Shown piece after piece: positions 28,500 to 36,718 of a stretch of 64,000 nucleotides of DNA. Each line of letters begins with the position of its first letter. Position 1 is the stretch's first letter. The DNA comes from Roseomonas sp. OT10 (GTDB lineage Bacteria > Pseudomonadota > Alphaproteobacteria > Acetobacterales > Acetobacteraceae). The position numbers were made by a program, and so were the translations under genes. The DNA lies in contig NZ_CP087719.1 of NCBI RefSeq assembly GCF_020991085.1, positions 868,001-932,000 on the forward strand, written 5' to 3'. The notes beneath the pieces were generated by a model, which was not told the origin of the DNA, did no database searches, and saw only the letters and a program-made list of their open reading frames with translations.

Positions 28500-28534
28500 T
28501 GCCGTGCCGCCCGGCATGACGCGGCACGGCTGAC

Positions 28535-29581
28535 GTGGCGGCGCTGCGCCCCCTGTTGCTGCGCCTGCTCGCCGGGCTGCGGCTCGATGCGCTGGCGCGG
28601 CCGCTGCATGGCGGCGCGGGCGCGGTGCTGATGTTCCACCGGGTGCAGCCGGACGATCCCACGCTGACCTTCGGGCCCAACCGCCGGAACAGCGTCACGC
28701 CCGGGCTGTTCTGCCGCCTGCTGGATGCGCTGGCGGCGGCAGGGATCGCCGCCGTCACGCTGGAGGAGGCGGCCGCGCGCCTGGCCGCGCCGCGGCCGGG
28801 GCGCTTCGTCTGCCTGACCTTCGACGACGGCTACCGCGACAACCACGACATCCTGCTGCCGATCCTGGAGGCCCGGCGCGTGCCCGCGATCGTCTATGTC
28901 GCGCCGGGGCTGGTCGACGGCACCGCGCCGCTGTGGTGGTACGGGCTCGACCAGGCCATCGCGCGGGAGGGGGCGCTGCGCCTGCCGCTCGACGGCGCCG
29001 CCGAGTTGCCCGCGGCGGAGGGGCGCGCAAAGCACGCCGCCTATGCCCGCGCCGCCGCCGCCATGCTGCGCGCCCGGCCGGATGCCGTCGCCGCCGTGTC
29101 GACCACGCTGGCGGAGCGCTACGGCGTGGACTTCGCTGCCCTGGCCCGCCGGCACATGATGGGCTGGGACATGGTGCGCCGCCTCGCCGCCTCGCCCTGG
29201 GTGACGATCGGCGCGCACACCCTGTCGCATCCCAGCCTCGCCACCCTGGACGAGGCGGCGGCGCTGGCCGAGATGGGCGGCAGCCGCGAGCGGCTGGAGG
29301 CGGAGACCGGACTGCCGGTGCGCCACTTCGCCTACCCCTTCGGCACCCCCGTGACGACCGGCCCGCGGGAGGCCCGGCTGGCCCAGGCCCTCGGCTTCCG
29401 CACCGCCGTCACCACCCATCCGGGCAACCTCTTCCCGGCGCATCTCGGGCAGCCCTGCGTCTGGCCGCGCCACGGCATCGGGCCGGAGGACGGGCCCGAG
29501 GCGGTGCGCGTCAAGCTCAGCGGCCTGGCGAACGCCCTGCGCCGCCCGCTGCGGCGCGTGGTGACGGCGCCGCTGGGGTGA
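28535..29581 (+). CDS. Polysaccharide deacetylase (NodB domain)
   Basis: 348 residues. VLMFHRV near residue 35, catalytic TFDDGYRDN at about 95-103, metal-binding HTLSHPSL (about 229-236) and FAYPFGTP. This carbohydrate esterase family 4 domain removes N- or O-acetyl groups from a glycan. GTG start with weak upstream purines. It closes the exopolysaccharide operon; a run of ten C and the palindrome CCCCGCGGGG follow its stop before the convergent monooxygenase gene. Confidence 0.88.
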   Translation: MAALRPLLLRLLAGLRLDALARPLHGGAGAVLMFHRVQPDDPTLTFGPNRRNSVTPGLFCRLLDALAAAGIAAVTLEEAAARLAAPRPGRFVCLTFDDGYRDNHDILLPILEARRVPAIVYVAPGLVDGTAPLWWYGLDQAIAREGALRLPLDGAAELPAAEGRAKHAAYARAAAAMLRARPDAVAAVSTTLAERYGVDFAALARRHMMGWDMVRRLAASPWVTIGAHTLSHPSLATLDEAAALAEMGGSRERLEAETGLPVRHFAYPFGTPVTTGPREARLAQALGFRTAVTTHPGNLFPAHLGQPCVWPRHGIGPEDGPEAVRVKLSGLANALRRPLRRVVTAPLG

Positions 29582-29609
29582 GGCGGCGCCCCCCCCCCGC
29601 GGGGTCGGG

Positions 29610-30920
29610 TCAGAAGGCCAGCAGATTGTCGCGGAACTGGTCGTGGGCGTAGTGGCGACGGGCCAGGCCGCGGCGTTGCAGGGCGGGCACCAGCCCGTCG
29701 GTGATCTCCGCCACGCTGCGGCGGGTGGTGTCGGCCAGGGTGAGCAGGAAGCCGTCGCCGCCGACCTCCTCCATCGCCGCGCCCATCCGCTCCGCCACCT
29801 GGTCCGGGGTGCCGACCAGCTCGATGGAGCCGGTGCGGGCATAGTCCACCAGCAGCTCGCGCAGGGTGCGGCCGCGGTTCTTGCCGATGAACTGCTCCAG
29901 GCTCTGCTGGTGGCCGTTGGTCCGCAGCTCGCCCAGCGGCCGGTCCAGGTCGAACTCCGCGAAGTCGATGTTCGTCACCTTGCTCAGGTGGGCGAGGCGG
30001 ATGTGCGGGTTGTCCGCGTGGAACTCGGCGTTGCGGCGCTGCCGGGCCAGCGCCTCCTCCTCGGTCGCGCCGAGGATGGGCGAGACGAGGAACAGCACCT
30101 TGCAATGGTCGGGATTGCGGCCGAACCGCGCCATGCGCTCGCGCACGTCGTCGCGATACGCCTTCATCGCCTTCGCCCCCTTGGTGCTGGCGACGATGGT
30201 GTCCGCCCATTTCGCGGCGAAGGCGCGGCCGGCGGGCGAGCCGCCCGCCTGGGCGATCACCGGCTGGCCCTGGGGGCAGGGGCCGGAGTTCAGCGGGCCG
30301 CGGCAGCGGAACCAGCGGCCCTCGAAGTTCACCGCATGCACCTTGCTCGGGTCGATCAGCGCGCCGCCCTCGATGCCGCCGGTGATGGCGCCGGGTTCCC
30401 AGGAACCCCAGAGCTGGCGGACGAGGTCCATGTACTCCTCCGCCATCTCGTAGCGCAGGTCGTGCTCCGGCATCCCCGGCAGGCCGAAGTTCTGCGCGGC
30501 ATAGTCGGAGGAGCCGGTGACGGCGTTCCAGCCGATCCGCCCGGCCGAGACCTGGTCCAGCGTGCCGATCAGCCGTGCGAGCAGGTAGGGCGGGTAGGCA
30601 AAGGTGCCCAGCGTGGGAACGATGCCGATGCGCGAGGTCTCCCGCGCCAGCAGCCCGGCCACCACCGCCGGGTCCTGGCGCGGCACGGCGATGCCGTTCT
30701 CCAGGTACACGTCGCGGGAGGAGCCGTAGCTTTCCCCGACATAGGAGGAATCCTCGAGCAGCACGTAGTCGAAGCCGGCGCGCTCCAGGTTGCGCGTCAT
30801 CTCGACGAAGAACTCCGGCCGCATCCAGGTCTCGGCCACGTTGCCGGTCCATTCCTCGCCCCAGGACTGGATGCTGGAGCCCTGCAGGAACCAGCCGAGG
30901 TGGAAGCGCTTGTCGGTCAT
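29610..30920 (-). CDS. LLM-class flavin-dependent monooxygenase (NtaA/SnaA/DszA-like)
   Basis: 436 residues. FHLGWFLQGSSIQSWGEEWTG, FDYVLLEDSSYVG, GRIGWNAVTGSSDYAAQNFG and IAQAGGSPAGRAFAAKWADTIV are hallmarks of the NtaA/DszA branch of bacterial luciferase-like enzymes, which use FMNH2 and oxygen to cleave C-N or C-S bonds. GGAG lies just 5' of the ATG. It is divergent from the peptide-type receptor at 31098, a common arrangement when the receptor imports the monooxygenase substrate. No flavin reductase is nearby. Confidence 0.9.
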   Translation of the reverse strand: MTDKRFHLGWFLQGSSIQSWGEEWTGNVAETWMRPEFFVEMTRNLERAGFDYVLLEDSSYVGESYGSSRDVYLENGIAVPRQDPAVVAGLLARETSRIGIVPTLGTFAYPPYLLARLIGTLDQVSAGRIGWNAVTGSSDYAAQNFGLPGMPEHDLRYEMAEEYMDLVRQLWGSWEPGAITGGIEGGALIDPSKVHAVNFEGRWFRCRGPLNSGPCPQGQPVIAQAGGSPAGRAFAAKWADTIVASTKGAKAMKAYRDDVRERMARFGRNPDHCKVLFLVSPILGATEEEALARQRRNAEFHADNPHIRLAHLSKVTNIDFAEFDLDRPLGELRTNGHQQSLEQFIGKNRGRTLRELLVDYARTGSIELVGTPDQVAERMGAAMEEVGGDGFLLTLADTTRRSVAEITDGLVPALQRRGLARRHYAHDQFRDNLLAF

Positions 30921-31097
30921 CGGAACTCCGGGAGCGGGCAGGGGCGCGGGCGTGGCGCCCGGCGCGGGACGGGGAGGGAGGATGCCGCGCCATGCGCATT
31001 CCGTGCCAGGGGGCGCCCGGCGCCTGCCCGGCCGGCCGGGCTTCCGTCCTGGCCCGCATCCTGCGAAGACATCCGTTCCGTTCCCGGGAGATCCTCC

Positions 31098-32678
31098 ATG
31101 CGCCGCCTCTCGCTCTGCTCCACCCTCGCCGCGGCGGGCCTGGCCCTCGGCCTCGGCGCCGCCCCGGCCCCGGCCGAGACGGTGCTGCGCGCGGTGCTGA
31201 TCAACGAGCTGACCAGCATCGACCCCGTGGTCTCCACCGCCGCCTTCGTGCGCAACCACGGCTTCTTCATCTACGACCAGCTCTTCGCGCTCGACAGCAA
31301 GGGCGTGGCACAGCCCCAGATGGTGGGCAGCCACAGCGTGTCCGACGACCGCATGACCTGGCGCTTCACGCTGCGCGACGGGCTCGCCTTCCATGACGGC
31401 GCGCCGGTGCGGGCGGCGGATGCCGTGGCCTCGATCCGGCGCTGGGCGCAGCGCGACGTGGTCGGGCGGGCCCTGGCCGCGGCGACCGCCTCGCTGGAGG
31501 CGGTGGACGACAAGACCTTCGAGCTGAAGCTCTCCCGCCCCTTCGCCCTGGTGCTGGAGGCGCTGGCGCGCCCCACCGGCAGCGCGCTGTTCGTCATGCC
31601 CGAGCGGGTGGCGCAGACCCCCGCCACCACGGCCATCACCGACACCACCGGCTCCGGCCCCTTCGTCTTCCCGCGCGACCGCTGGCGCATCGGCGACCGC
31701 GCCGTCTACCAGCGCAACCCGACCTACCGGCCGCGTCCCGAGGCGCCGGACGGGCTCGCCGGCGGCAAGGTGGTGACGCTGGACCGGGTGGAATGGCTGG
31801 CCATGCCCGATGCCGCCGTGGCGGTGAACGCGCTGACCACGGGGGAGATCGACTTCATCGAGCAGCCGCCGCCCGACCTGGTCCCGCAGCTGGAGCGCAA
31901 CCGGCAACTGCGCGTCGCCCCGATCAACCCCATCGGCTACATGGTCTGGCTGCGGATCAACCACGCCCAGGCACCCTTCAACGACCCCCGCGCGCGGCAG
32001 GCGCTGCTGCATCTGCTGAACCAGCAGGAGGTGCTGGAGGGGATGGGCGTGCGCGCCGCGGAGCAGGTGCCCTACTGCCCCGCCTTCTTCATGTGCGGCA
32101 CGCCGCTGGAGACGGCGGCCGGCGCGCGCGGCCTGCGCCAGCCGGACGTCGCCCAGGCGCGGCGGCTGCTGCAGGAGGCGGGGTATGACGGGCGCAAGGT
32201 CGTCTTCCTGAACGCCACCGACAACCCGTTGAACAATGCCGCCACGCTGGTCATGGCGGAGGCCTTCGGCAAGGGCGGGCTGGTCATGGACGTGCCCTCG
32301 ATGGACTGGGGCACGCTGACGCAGCGGCGCAACCGGCGCGAGCCGCAGGCGGAGGGCGGCTGGAACCTGTTCGTCACCATCGCCAACGCCTTCGACGCGG
32401 AGAACCCGCTCTCCAACCTCTACCTCGCCAGCCCCTGCGAGGGTGGCCTGGCCGGCTGGCCCTGCGACGCGGAGCTGGAGCGGCTGCGCCGGTCCTGGTG
32501 GGAGGAATCCGACCCCGCCAAGCGGCGCGCCCTGCTCGACCAGGTGCATGCGCGCGCCTACGAGGTGCTGCCCTACATCAATGCCGGGCAGTTCCGCACC
32601 AACGCCGCTTGGCGCTCCAACATCACCGGCATCCGCCCGACCACCGTGCCAGTCTTCTGGGGGGTGGAGAAGAACTGA
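31098..32678 (+). CDS. ABC transporter solute-binding protein, family 5
   Basis: 526 residues. Signal peptide about 1-27 (LSLCSTLAAAGLALGLGAAPAPAE). Family hallmarks include LRDGLAFHDGAPVRAADAVASIRRW and HAQAPFNDPRARQALLHLLNQQ. Two mid-protein cysteines (PYCPAFFMCG) could pair. GGGAG at 31086-31090 supports the ATG. It is an orphan receptor: no permease or ATPase follows. Its TGA is the first three bases of repeat copy B, so the element supplies the stop codon. Confidence 0.9.
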   Translation: MRRLSLCSTLAAAGLALGLGAAPAPAETVLRAVLINELTSIDPVVSTAAFVRNHGFFIYDQLFALDSKGVAQPQMVGSHSVSDDRMTWRFTLRDGLAFHDGAPVRAADAVASIRRWAQRDVVGRALAAATASLEAVDDKTFELKLSRPFALVLEALARPTGSALFVMPERVAQTPATTAITDTTGSGPFVFPRDRWRIGDRAVYQRNPTYRPRPEAPDGLAGGKVVTLDRVEWLAMPDAAVAVNALTTGEIDFIEQPPPDLVPQLERNRQLRVAPINPIGYMVWLRINHAQAPFNDPRARQALLHLLNQQEVLEGMGVRAAEQVPYCPAFFMCGTPLETAAGARGLRQPDVAQARRLLQEAGYDGRKVVFLNATDNPLNNAATLVMAEAFGKGGLVMDVPSMDWGTLTQRRNRREPQAEGGWNLFVTIANAFDAENPLSNLYLASPCEGGLAGWPCDAELERLRRSWWEESDPAKRRALLDQVHARAYEVLPYINAGQFRTNAAWRSNITGIRPTTVPVFWGVEKN

Positions 32679-33097
32679 TACGGACGGCGGGATGCGCTGA
32701 TCCGTGCCGGCACGAGGTGCGCCCGTGGCCCGGGGGCAAGGCTCCGCCTCGCCCCCGTACCCCCACTCCGCCAGGACCCTGCGGGCCCTGGACCCGATGG
32801 GCGCTGCCGCGGGACAGCCTGCGACGGGGTCGAGGCGCCGAGGAGCATGGCTCCTCGGCGGGTATGGCCGCAGCATTCGCTGACGCCTTCAAACCTATTC
32901 TGGAGTCCCGCCTGTCCGCGCGCTGTCAGGGTTCAGACCGGAGGCTGACACCCCCCGAAAGCACCAAACTCCCAGCGGGAACCGGGGCCCGCTTGTGGCC
33001 CCGGCAGGGGAGGGTCTGGGAGGGGACGCCGTCCCCTCCCGGTCCGCCGCAGGACCACCACAGCACGACGGATCAGGTCAGCCCGCCCTGGGTATCA
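32676..33097 (+). repeat. Dispersed multi-hairpin element with terminal inverted repeats, copy B (full)
   Basis: 422 bp bounded by TGATACGGACGGCGGGATG on the left and its imperfect complement ending GTATCA. In order it holds GGGGGC.../...GCCCCC (32732-32756), CCAGGACCC/GGGCCCTGG (32771-32791), a perfect 11 bp stem CGCCGAGGAGC/GCTCCTCGGCG with loop ATG (32836-32860), GTCAG/CTGAC, CCGGGGCC/GGCCCCGG and a perfect 10 bp stem GGGAGGGGAC/GTCCCCTCCC with loop GCC (33018-33040). No protein is encoded. It sits between convergent genes. Copies A, C and D share the same order in the same orientation. Confidence 0.88.
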
Positions 33098-33196
33098 GCC
33101 GGGGACGTCACGCTCCTGGCCCGAGGGGGCGGGCGCTGCCCTTTCTCCTTTCACGGAGGCTGGGGAACGCGGCCGGGCGCGCCCGTCCTTTGCCGC

Positions 33197-33952
33197 TCAG
33201 GCGATGGGGGGCAGCAGGGTGTCCAGCGTCTGCCAGAGCCGCTTCAGGTCGGAATCGCGCGACAGGCGATGGTCGCCGTCCTTCACCAGGGTCACCGCCA
33301 CGTCGTCGCCGGCCAGCGCGTCGGCGATGCGCAGCGCGTGCTGCCAGGGCACCTCGGCATCCCGCATGCCCTGGACCAGCCGCACCGGCCCGGCATAGTC
33401 CAGCGGCCCGCCCAGGATCAGGTGGTGGCGCCCTTCCTCCAGCAGCTGGGCGGTGATCGGCAGCGGCTCGCCATAGGCGGAGGGGCGACGGACGATGCCG
33501 TCGCGGGCCAGGGTCTCCCGCTCCTCCGCCGTCAGCTCGGCGGGGATGAGGTCTTCGGTGAAGTCCGGGGCGGCGGCGATGCCCAGCACCGCCCGCACCC
33601 GCTCCGCCCCCCAGCGCCGGGCGAGGAGCAGGGCGATCCAGCCGCCCATGGAGGACCCGGCCAGCACGACCGGCCCGGGGGCGCGGTCGTCGATGACGGC
33701 CGCGGCATCCTCCAGCCACCCGCCGATGGTGCCGTCCTCGAACAGCCCGCCGCTGATGCCGTGGCCGGCATAGTCCAGGCGGAGGAAGGCGCGCCCGCGC
33801 TCGCCGCAGCGGTCGCGCAGGAAGAGCGCCTTGCCGCCTTCCATGTCGGAGCGGAAGCCGCCGAGGAAGACCACGGTCGGCCCGTCGCCCTCCAGCGCCG
33901 CCCAGGCGAGGGGGGTGCCCTCGCGCTCCAGGGTTCCCCGGTGCTCCCTCAT
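33197..33952 (-). CDS. Alpha/beta hydrolase
   Basis: 251 residues. Oxyanion-side motif VVFLGGFRSDMEG, nucleophile elbow GSSMGGW (Ser near 105), acid in GMRDAEVPW and catalytic His in DGDHRLS: a complete triad. Start ATG at 33952 has GAGGGAG 6 bases upstream, preferred over ATG 33968-33970. It begins 10 bases after the FAH-family stop and is likely co-transcribed with it. It may hydrolyse an ester or lactone; specificity unknown. Resembles the palmitoyl-thioesterase/ABHD10-like group, tentatively. Confidence 0.88.
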   Translation of the reverse strand: MREHRGTLEREGTPLAWAALEGDGPTVVFLGGFRSDMEGGKALFLRDRCGERGRAFLRLDYAGHGISGGLFEDGTIGGWLEDAAAVIDDRAPGPVVLAGSSMGGWIALLLARRWGAERVRAVLGIAAAPDFTEDLIPAELTAEERETLARDGIVRRPSAYGEPLPITAQLLEEGRHHLILGGPLDYAGPVRLVQGMRDAEVPWQHALRIADALAGDDVAVTLVKDGDHRLSRDSDLKRLWQTLDTLLPPIA

Positions 33953-33962
33953 GGGCGCTCCC

Positions 33963-35096
33963 TCATGCATCGGCCAGCGGCAGCCCGCGCGCGGCCAGGC
34001 TGCGGAACAGCGCGCCCGTGCCGAAGCGCCAGGGCGGGCACTCGTCCGTGCGCGCCACCGTGTTGCTCAGCGCGCCGAGGCGGGGGGAGGAGATGGTGAC
34101 CACGTCGCCGGGCCTGTGGGTGAAGCCCATGCCGGGGGCGCCGCGGTCCTTGCTGGGCGAGAAGGGCGTGCCCAGGAACAGCACCAGGCCGTCCGGGTAC
34201 TGGTGGTGGGCGTTGCTGGCCTGCGCCACGAGGTCGGCGGGGTCGCGGCTGATCGCGTCCACCCGGCCGCGCTCGTCCAGGGTGAAGCCGTCCTCCCCCG
34301 AAATGGTCAGCCGGACCTCCGCCTGCCGCACGTCCTCCAGCGTGAAGCCTTCGTCGAACAGCCGCAGCACGGGGCCCAGGGCGCAGGCGGCGTTGTTGTC
34401 CTTGGCGCGGCCGAGCAGCAGGGCCGAGCGTCCCTCGACGTCGCGCAGGTTCACGTCGTTGCCCAGCATGGCGCCCACGATCGCGCCGCGTGAGTTCACC
34501 GCCAACACCGCCTCCGGCTCCGGGTTGGACCAGTCCGAGGCGGGGTGGACGCCGATGCGGGCGCCGGGCCCGACCGCGCTCATCGGCTGCGCCTTGGTGA
34601 AGACCTCCGCATCCGGGCCGATGCCGACCTCCAGGTACTGGCTCCACCAGCCCTTCTCCACCAGCGAGCGCTTGACCGCCATCGCCTCCGGGCTGCCGGG
34701 GCGCAGGTTGGTCAGGTCGTCGCCGAGGATGCCGCGCACCTCCGCCCGGATCGTCTCCGCCTGGGAGGCGTCGCCCCGGCAGCGCTCCTCGATCACCCGT
34801 TCCAGCATGGAGCGGACGTAGGTCACGCCGCAGGCCTTGATCGCCTGCAGGTCGATCGGCGCCAGCAGCCGCCCCTGCGCCAGCGCGGCCGCCAGGTCGA
34901 AATCCAGGCGGCGTCCCCGCCCGCGGATCGCCGCCACCGGGTCGGGGGAATCCAGCCACGCGCTGGCGGTGCCGAAGGCGTGGGTGAGGTCGTGGGCCTC
35001 GCCCCCCTGCACGCCCAGCACCACGGGGCCTTCCGGCGTGTCCAGGCGGGCGGCGAAGCTGCCGCGGGTCCAGTCGTCGGGCAGGCGCGATGTCAT
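33963..35096 (-). CDS. Fumarylacetoacetate hydrolase-family protein
   Basis: 377 residues. The C-terminal FAH domain has VFTKAQPMSAVG, NPEPEAVLAVNSRG (metal ligand glutamates), GNDVNLRDVEGRSALLLGRAKDNNAACALGP and a GxFTHRPGDVVTISSPRLGALSNTV end. Members hydrolyse or decarboxylate beta-dicarbonyl or sugar-acid intermediates with Mg. The extended N-terminus and length fit the fumarylacetoacetate hydrolase / 2-keto-3-deoxy-D-arabinonate dehydratase-like group. Divergent from the sugar-type ABC operon at 35281, which suggests sugar-acid catabolism. Confidence 0.87.
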   Translation of the reverse strand: MTSRLPDDWTRGSFAARLDTPEGPVVLGVQGGEAHDLTHAFGTASAWLDSPDPVAAIRGRGRRLDFDLAAALAQGRLLAPIDLQAIKACGVTYVRSMLERVIEERCRGDASQAETIRAEVRGILGDDLTNLRPGSPEAMAVKRSLVEKGWWSQYLEVGIGPDAEVFTKAQPMSAVGPGARIGVHPASDWSNPEPEAVLAVNSRGAIVGAMLGNDVNLRDVEGRSALLLGRAKDNNAACALGPVLRLFDEGFTLEDVRQAEVRLTISGEDGFTLDERGRVDAISRDPADLVAQASNAHHQYPDGLVLFLGTPFSPSKDRGAPGMGFTHRPGDVVTISSPRLGALSNTVARTDECPPWRFGTGALFRSLAARGLPLADA

Positions 35097-35280
35097 GCGG
35101 CGTACTCCCACCGTTGCGGGCCGCTGCGGCCCTTGGCTTGGCCGCGGCCCCGGCGGCGCCGGGGGCGGGGCACCCCCTGTGTAGCCGCCCGCATTGGCGC
35201 TTGCCATCCGCCCCGGCCCGGTCGAGCATCCGGGCCATAAGCCCGGCCGGAAGCCGGGAAAGCCAATCGGGGGTAGGACG

Positions 35281-36645
35281 ATGTCCAAGGTCACGCGGCG
35301 CGTGGCGCTGGGGGCGGGGGCGGCCCTGCTGGCGGCGCCGGCCCTGGTCCGGCAGGGCCATGCCCAGGGGGCTGCCGACCGGGGGGCCGCCAACCGGGGG
35401 GCCTTCAACTGGAAGCGTTTCTCCGGCGAGCGGATCGAGGTGAGCCTGACGGCGACGCCGCGCTCGCAGATCCTGGCACAATACAACAAGGAGTTCGAGG
35501 ACCTCACCGGCATCAGGGTCGGCGTCGAGCAGATCCCCGAGCAGCAGCACCGGCAGAAATTCGCGATCGAGTTCGCCTCCGGCCGGCCCTCCTTCGACGT
35601 GGTGACGATCAGCCTGCATGTGAACAAGCGCCAGGTCGGGCGCGCGAAGTGGTGCATGGACCTGCGGCCCCTGCTCCAGGATGCCAGCCTGACCTCGCCG
35701 GAGTTCGACTTCGCCGATTTCAGCGCGGGCGCCGTGGCCTACAGCACCCAGTCGGACGGGCGGCTGGACACCATGCCGCACGACAACGACCTGTGGATCA
35801 TCTACTACAACAAGGAGATGCTCGCCCAGCGCGGCCTCGCCATGCCGAAGACCTGGGACGAGTTCTACACGGCGGCCAAGGCGCTGACCGATCCGTCGAA
35901 GCAGCAGTACGGCTTCGTCGGCCGCGGGCTGCGCAACGCCAACGTGCCTGTCTATGCCTCCTTCCTGCTGGGCACGCAGCAGCGCGATTCCGTCGACCCG
36001 GCGACGATGAGGCTGATGACGGACACGCCCGATGCCATCTGGGCCGGGCAGATGTACCAGAAGCTGCTGCGCGAATGCGCGCCCCCCGGGGTGGTGGGCT
36101 TCAACTGGAACGAGAGCCAGACGAGCTTCATGCAGGGCCGCGCCGCCTTCTGGCTGGACGGCGTGGGCTTCGCCGCGCCGCTGGAGGACAGGCAGCGTTC
36201 CCGCGTGGCGGGCAAGGTGGGCTATGCCGTCGTCCCGGCCGGGCCGGCGCACCACCATTGCGCCCTGTTCGGCACGGGCATGGGCATCAGCGAGATGTCC
36301 AGCAAGAAGGAGCCCTCCTGGCTCTACGTGCAATGGGCGCTGAACAAGCAGAACCAGCTCCGCTTCCTCACCTCCGGGGCGGGCGCCCCGGCCCGCAGCT
36401 CGGCCTATCGCAACGAGGAGGCGATCGCCACCAGCCGTTTCCCGCGCGACTTCTTCACCACCCTGATCGAGAGCGGCAAGATCGCCCGCCCCGGCCTGCC
36501 GGAGATCGTGCCGGTGACGGAGTTCCGCGACACCATCGGCACGGCGCTGACCAACACGATCGGCGGCGCGGACGTGGCGGCGGAGCTGAAGCGCGCCACC
36601 GAGGCCTTCCGCCCGGTGCTGGAGCAGTCCGAGAGGGCGAGCTGA
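35281..36645 (+). CDS. ABC transporter solute-binding protein, family 1 (sugar type), paralog 1
   Basis: 454 residues. Signal with twin-arginine-like TRRVALGAGAALLAAPAL. The mature part has FEDLTGIRVGVEQIPEQQHRQKF, SGRPSFDVV, IIYYNKEMLAQRG and GQMYQKLLRECAPPGVVGFNWNE, a family 1 receptor. A short GAADRGAANRGA duplication follows the signal. Purine-rich GGGGGTAGGA precedes the ATG. It is followed 73 bases later by a close paralog and then two permeases. The ligand is probably a sugar or polyol; unproven. Confidence 0.9.
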   Translation: MSKVTRRVALGAGAALLAAPALVRQGHAQGAADRGAANRGAFNWKRFSGERIEVSLTATPRSQILAQYNKEFEDLTGIRVGVEQIPEQQHRQKFAIEFASGRPSFDVVTISLHVNKRQVGRAKWCMDLRPLLQDASLTSPEFDFADFSAGAVAYSTQSDGRLDTMPHDNDLWIIYYNKEMLAQRGLAMPKTWDEFYTAAKALTDPSKQQYGFVGRGLRNANVPVYASFLLGTQQRDSVDPATMRLMTDTPDAIWAGQMYQKLLRECAPPGVVGFNWNESQTSFMQGRAAFWLDGVGFAAPLEDRQRSRVAGKVGYAVVPAGPAHHHCALFGTGMGISEMSSKKEPSWLYVQWALNKQNQLRFLTSGAGAPARSSAYRNEEAIATSRFPRDFFTTLIESGKIARPGLPEIVPVTEFRDTIGTALTNTIGGADVAAELKRATEAFRPVLEQSERAS

Positions 36646-36718
36646 GCGCGCCGGGTTGACGTGGCGGCGCGGGGACGGCACCCCGCGCCGCGAGGCTTGT
36701 CCGAGAGAAGGCAGAACG

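Noticed and set aside
29589-29604. Run of ten C followed by CCCCGCGGGG as a phase-variation tract
   Set aside because: Lies between convergent stop codons where length change would not affect a reading frame; at most part of a terminator.
32679-33196. Short open frames within repeat copy B
   Set aside because: Similar frames do not stay open in the other copies, so the element is non-coding.
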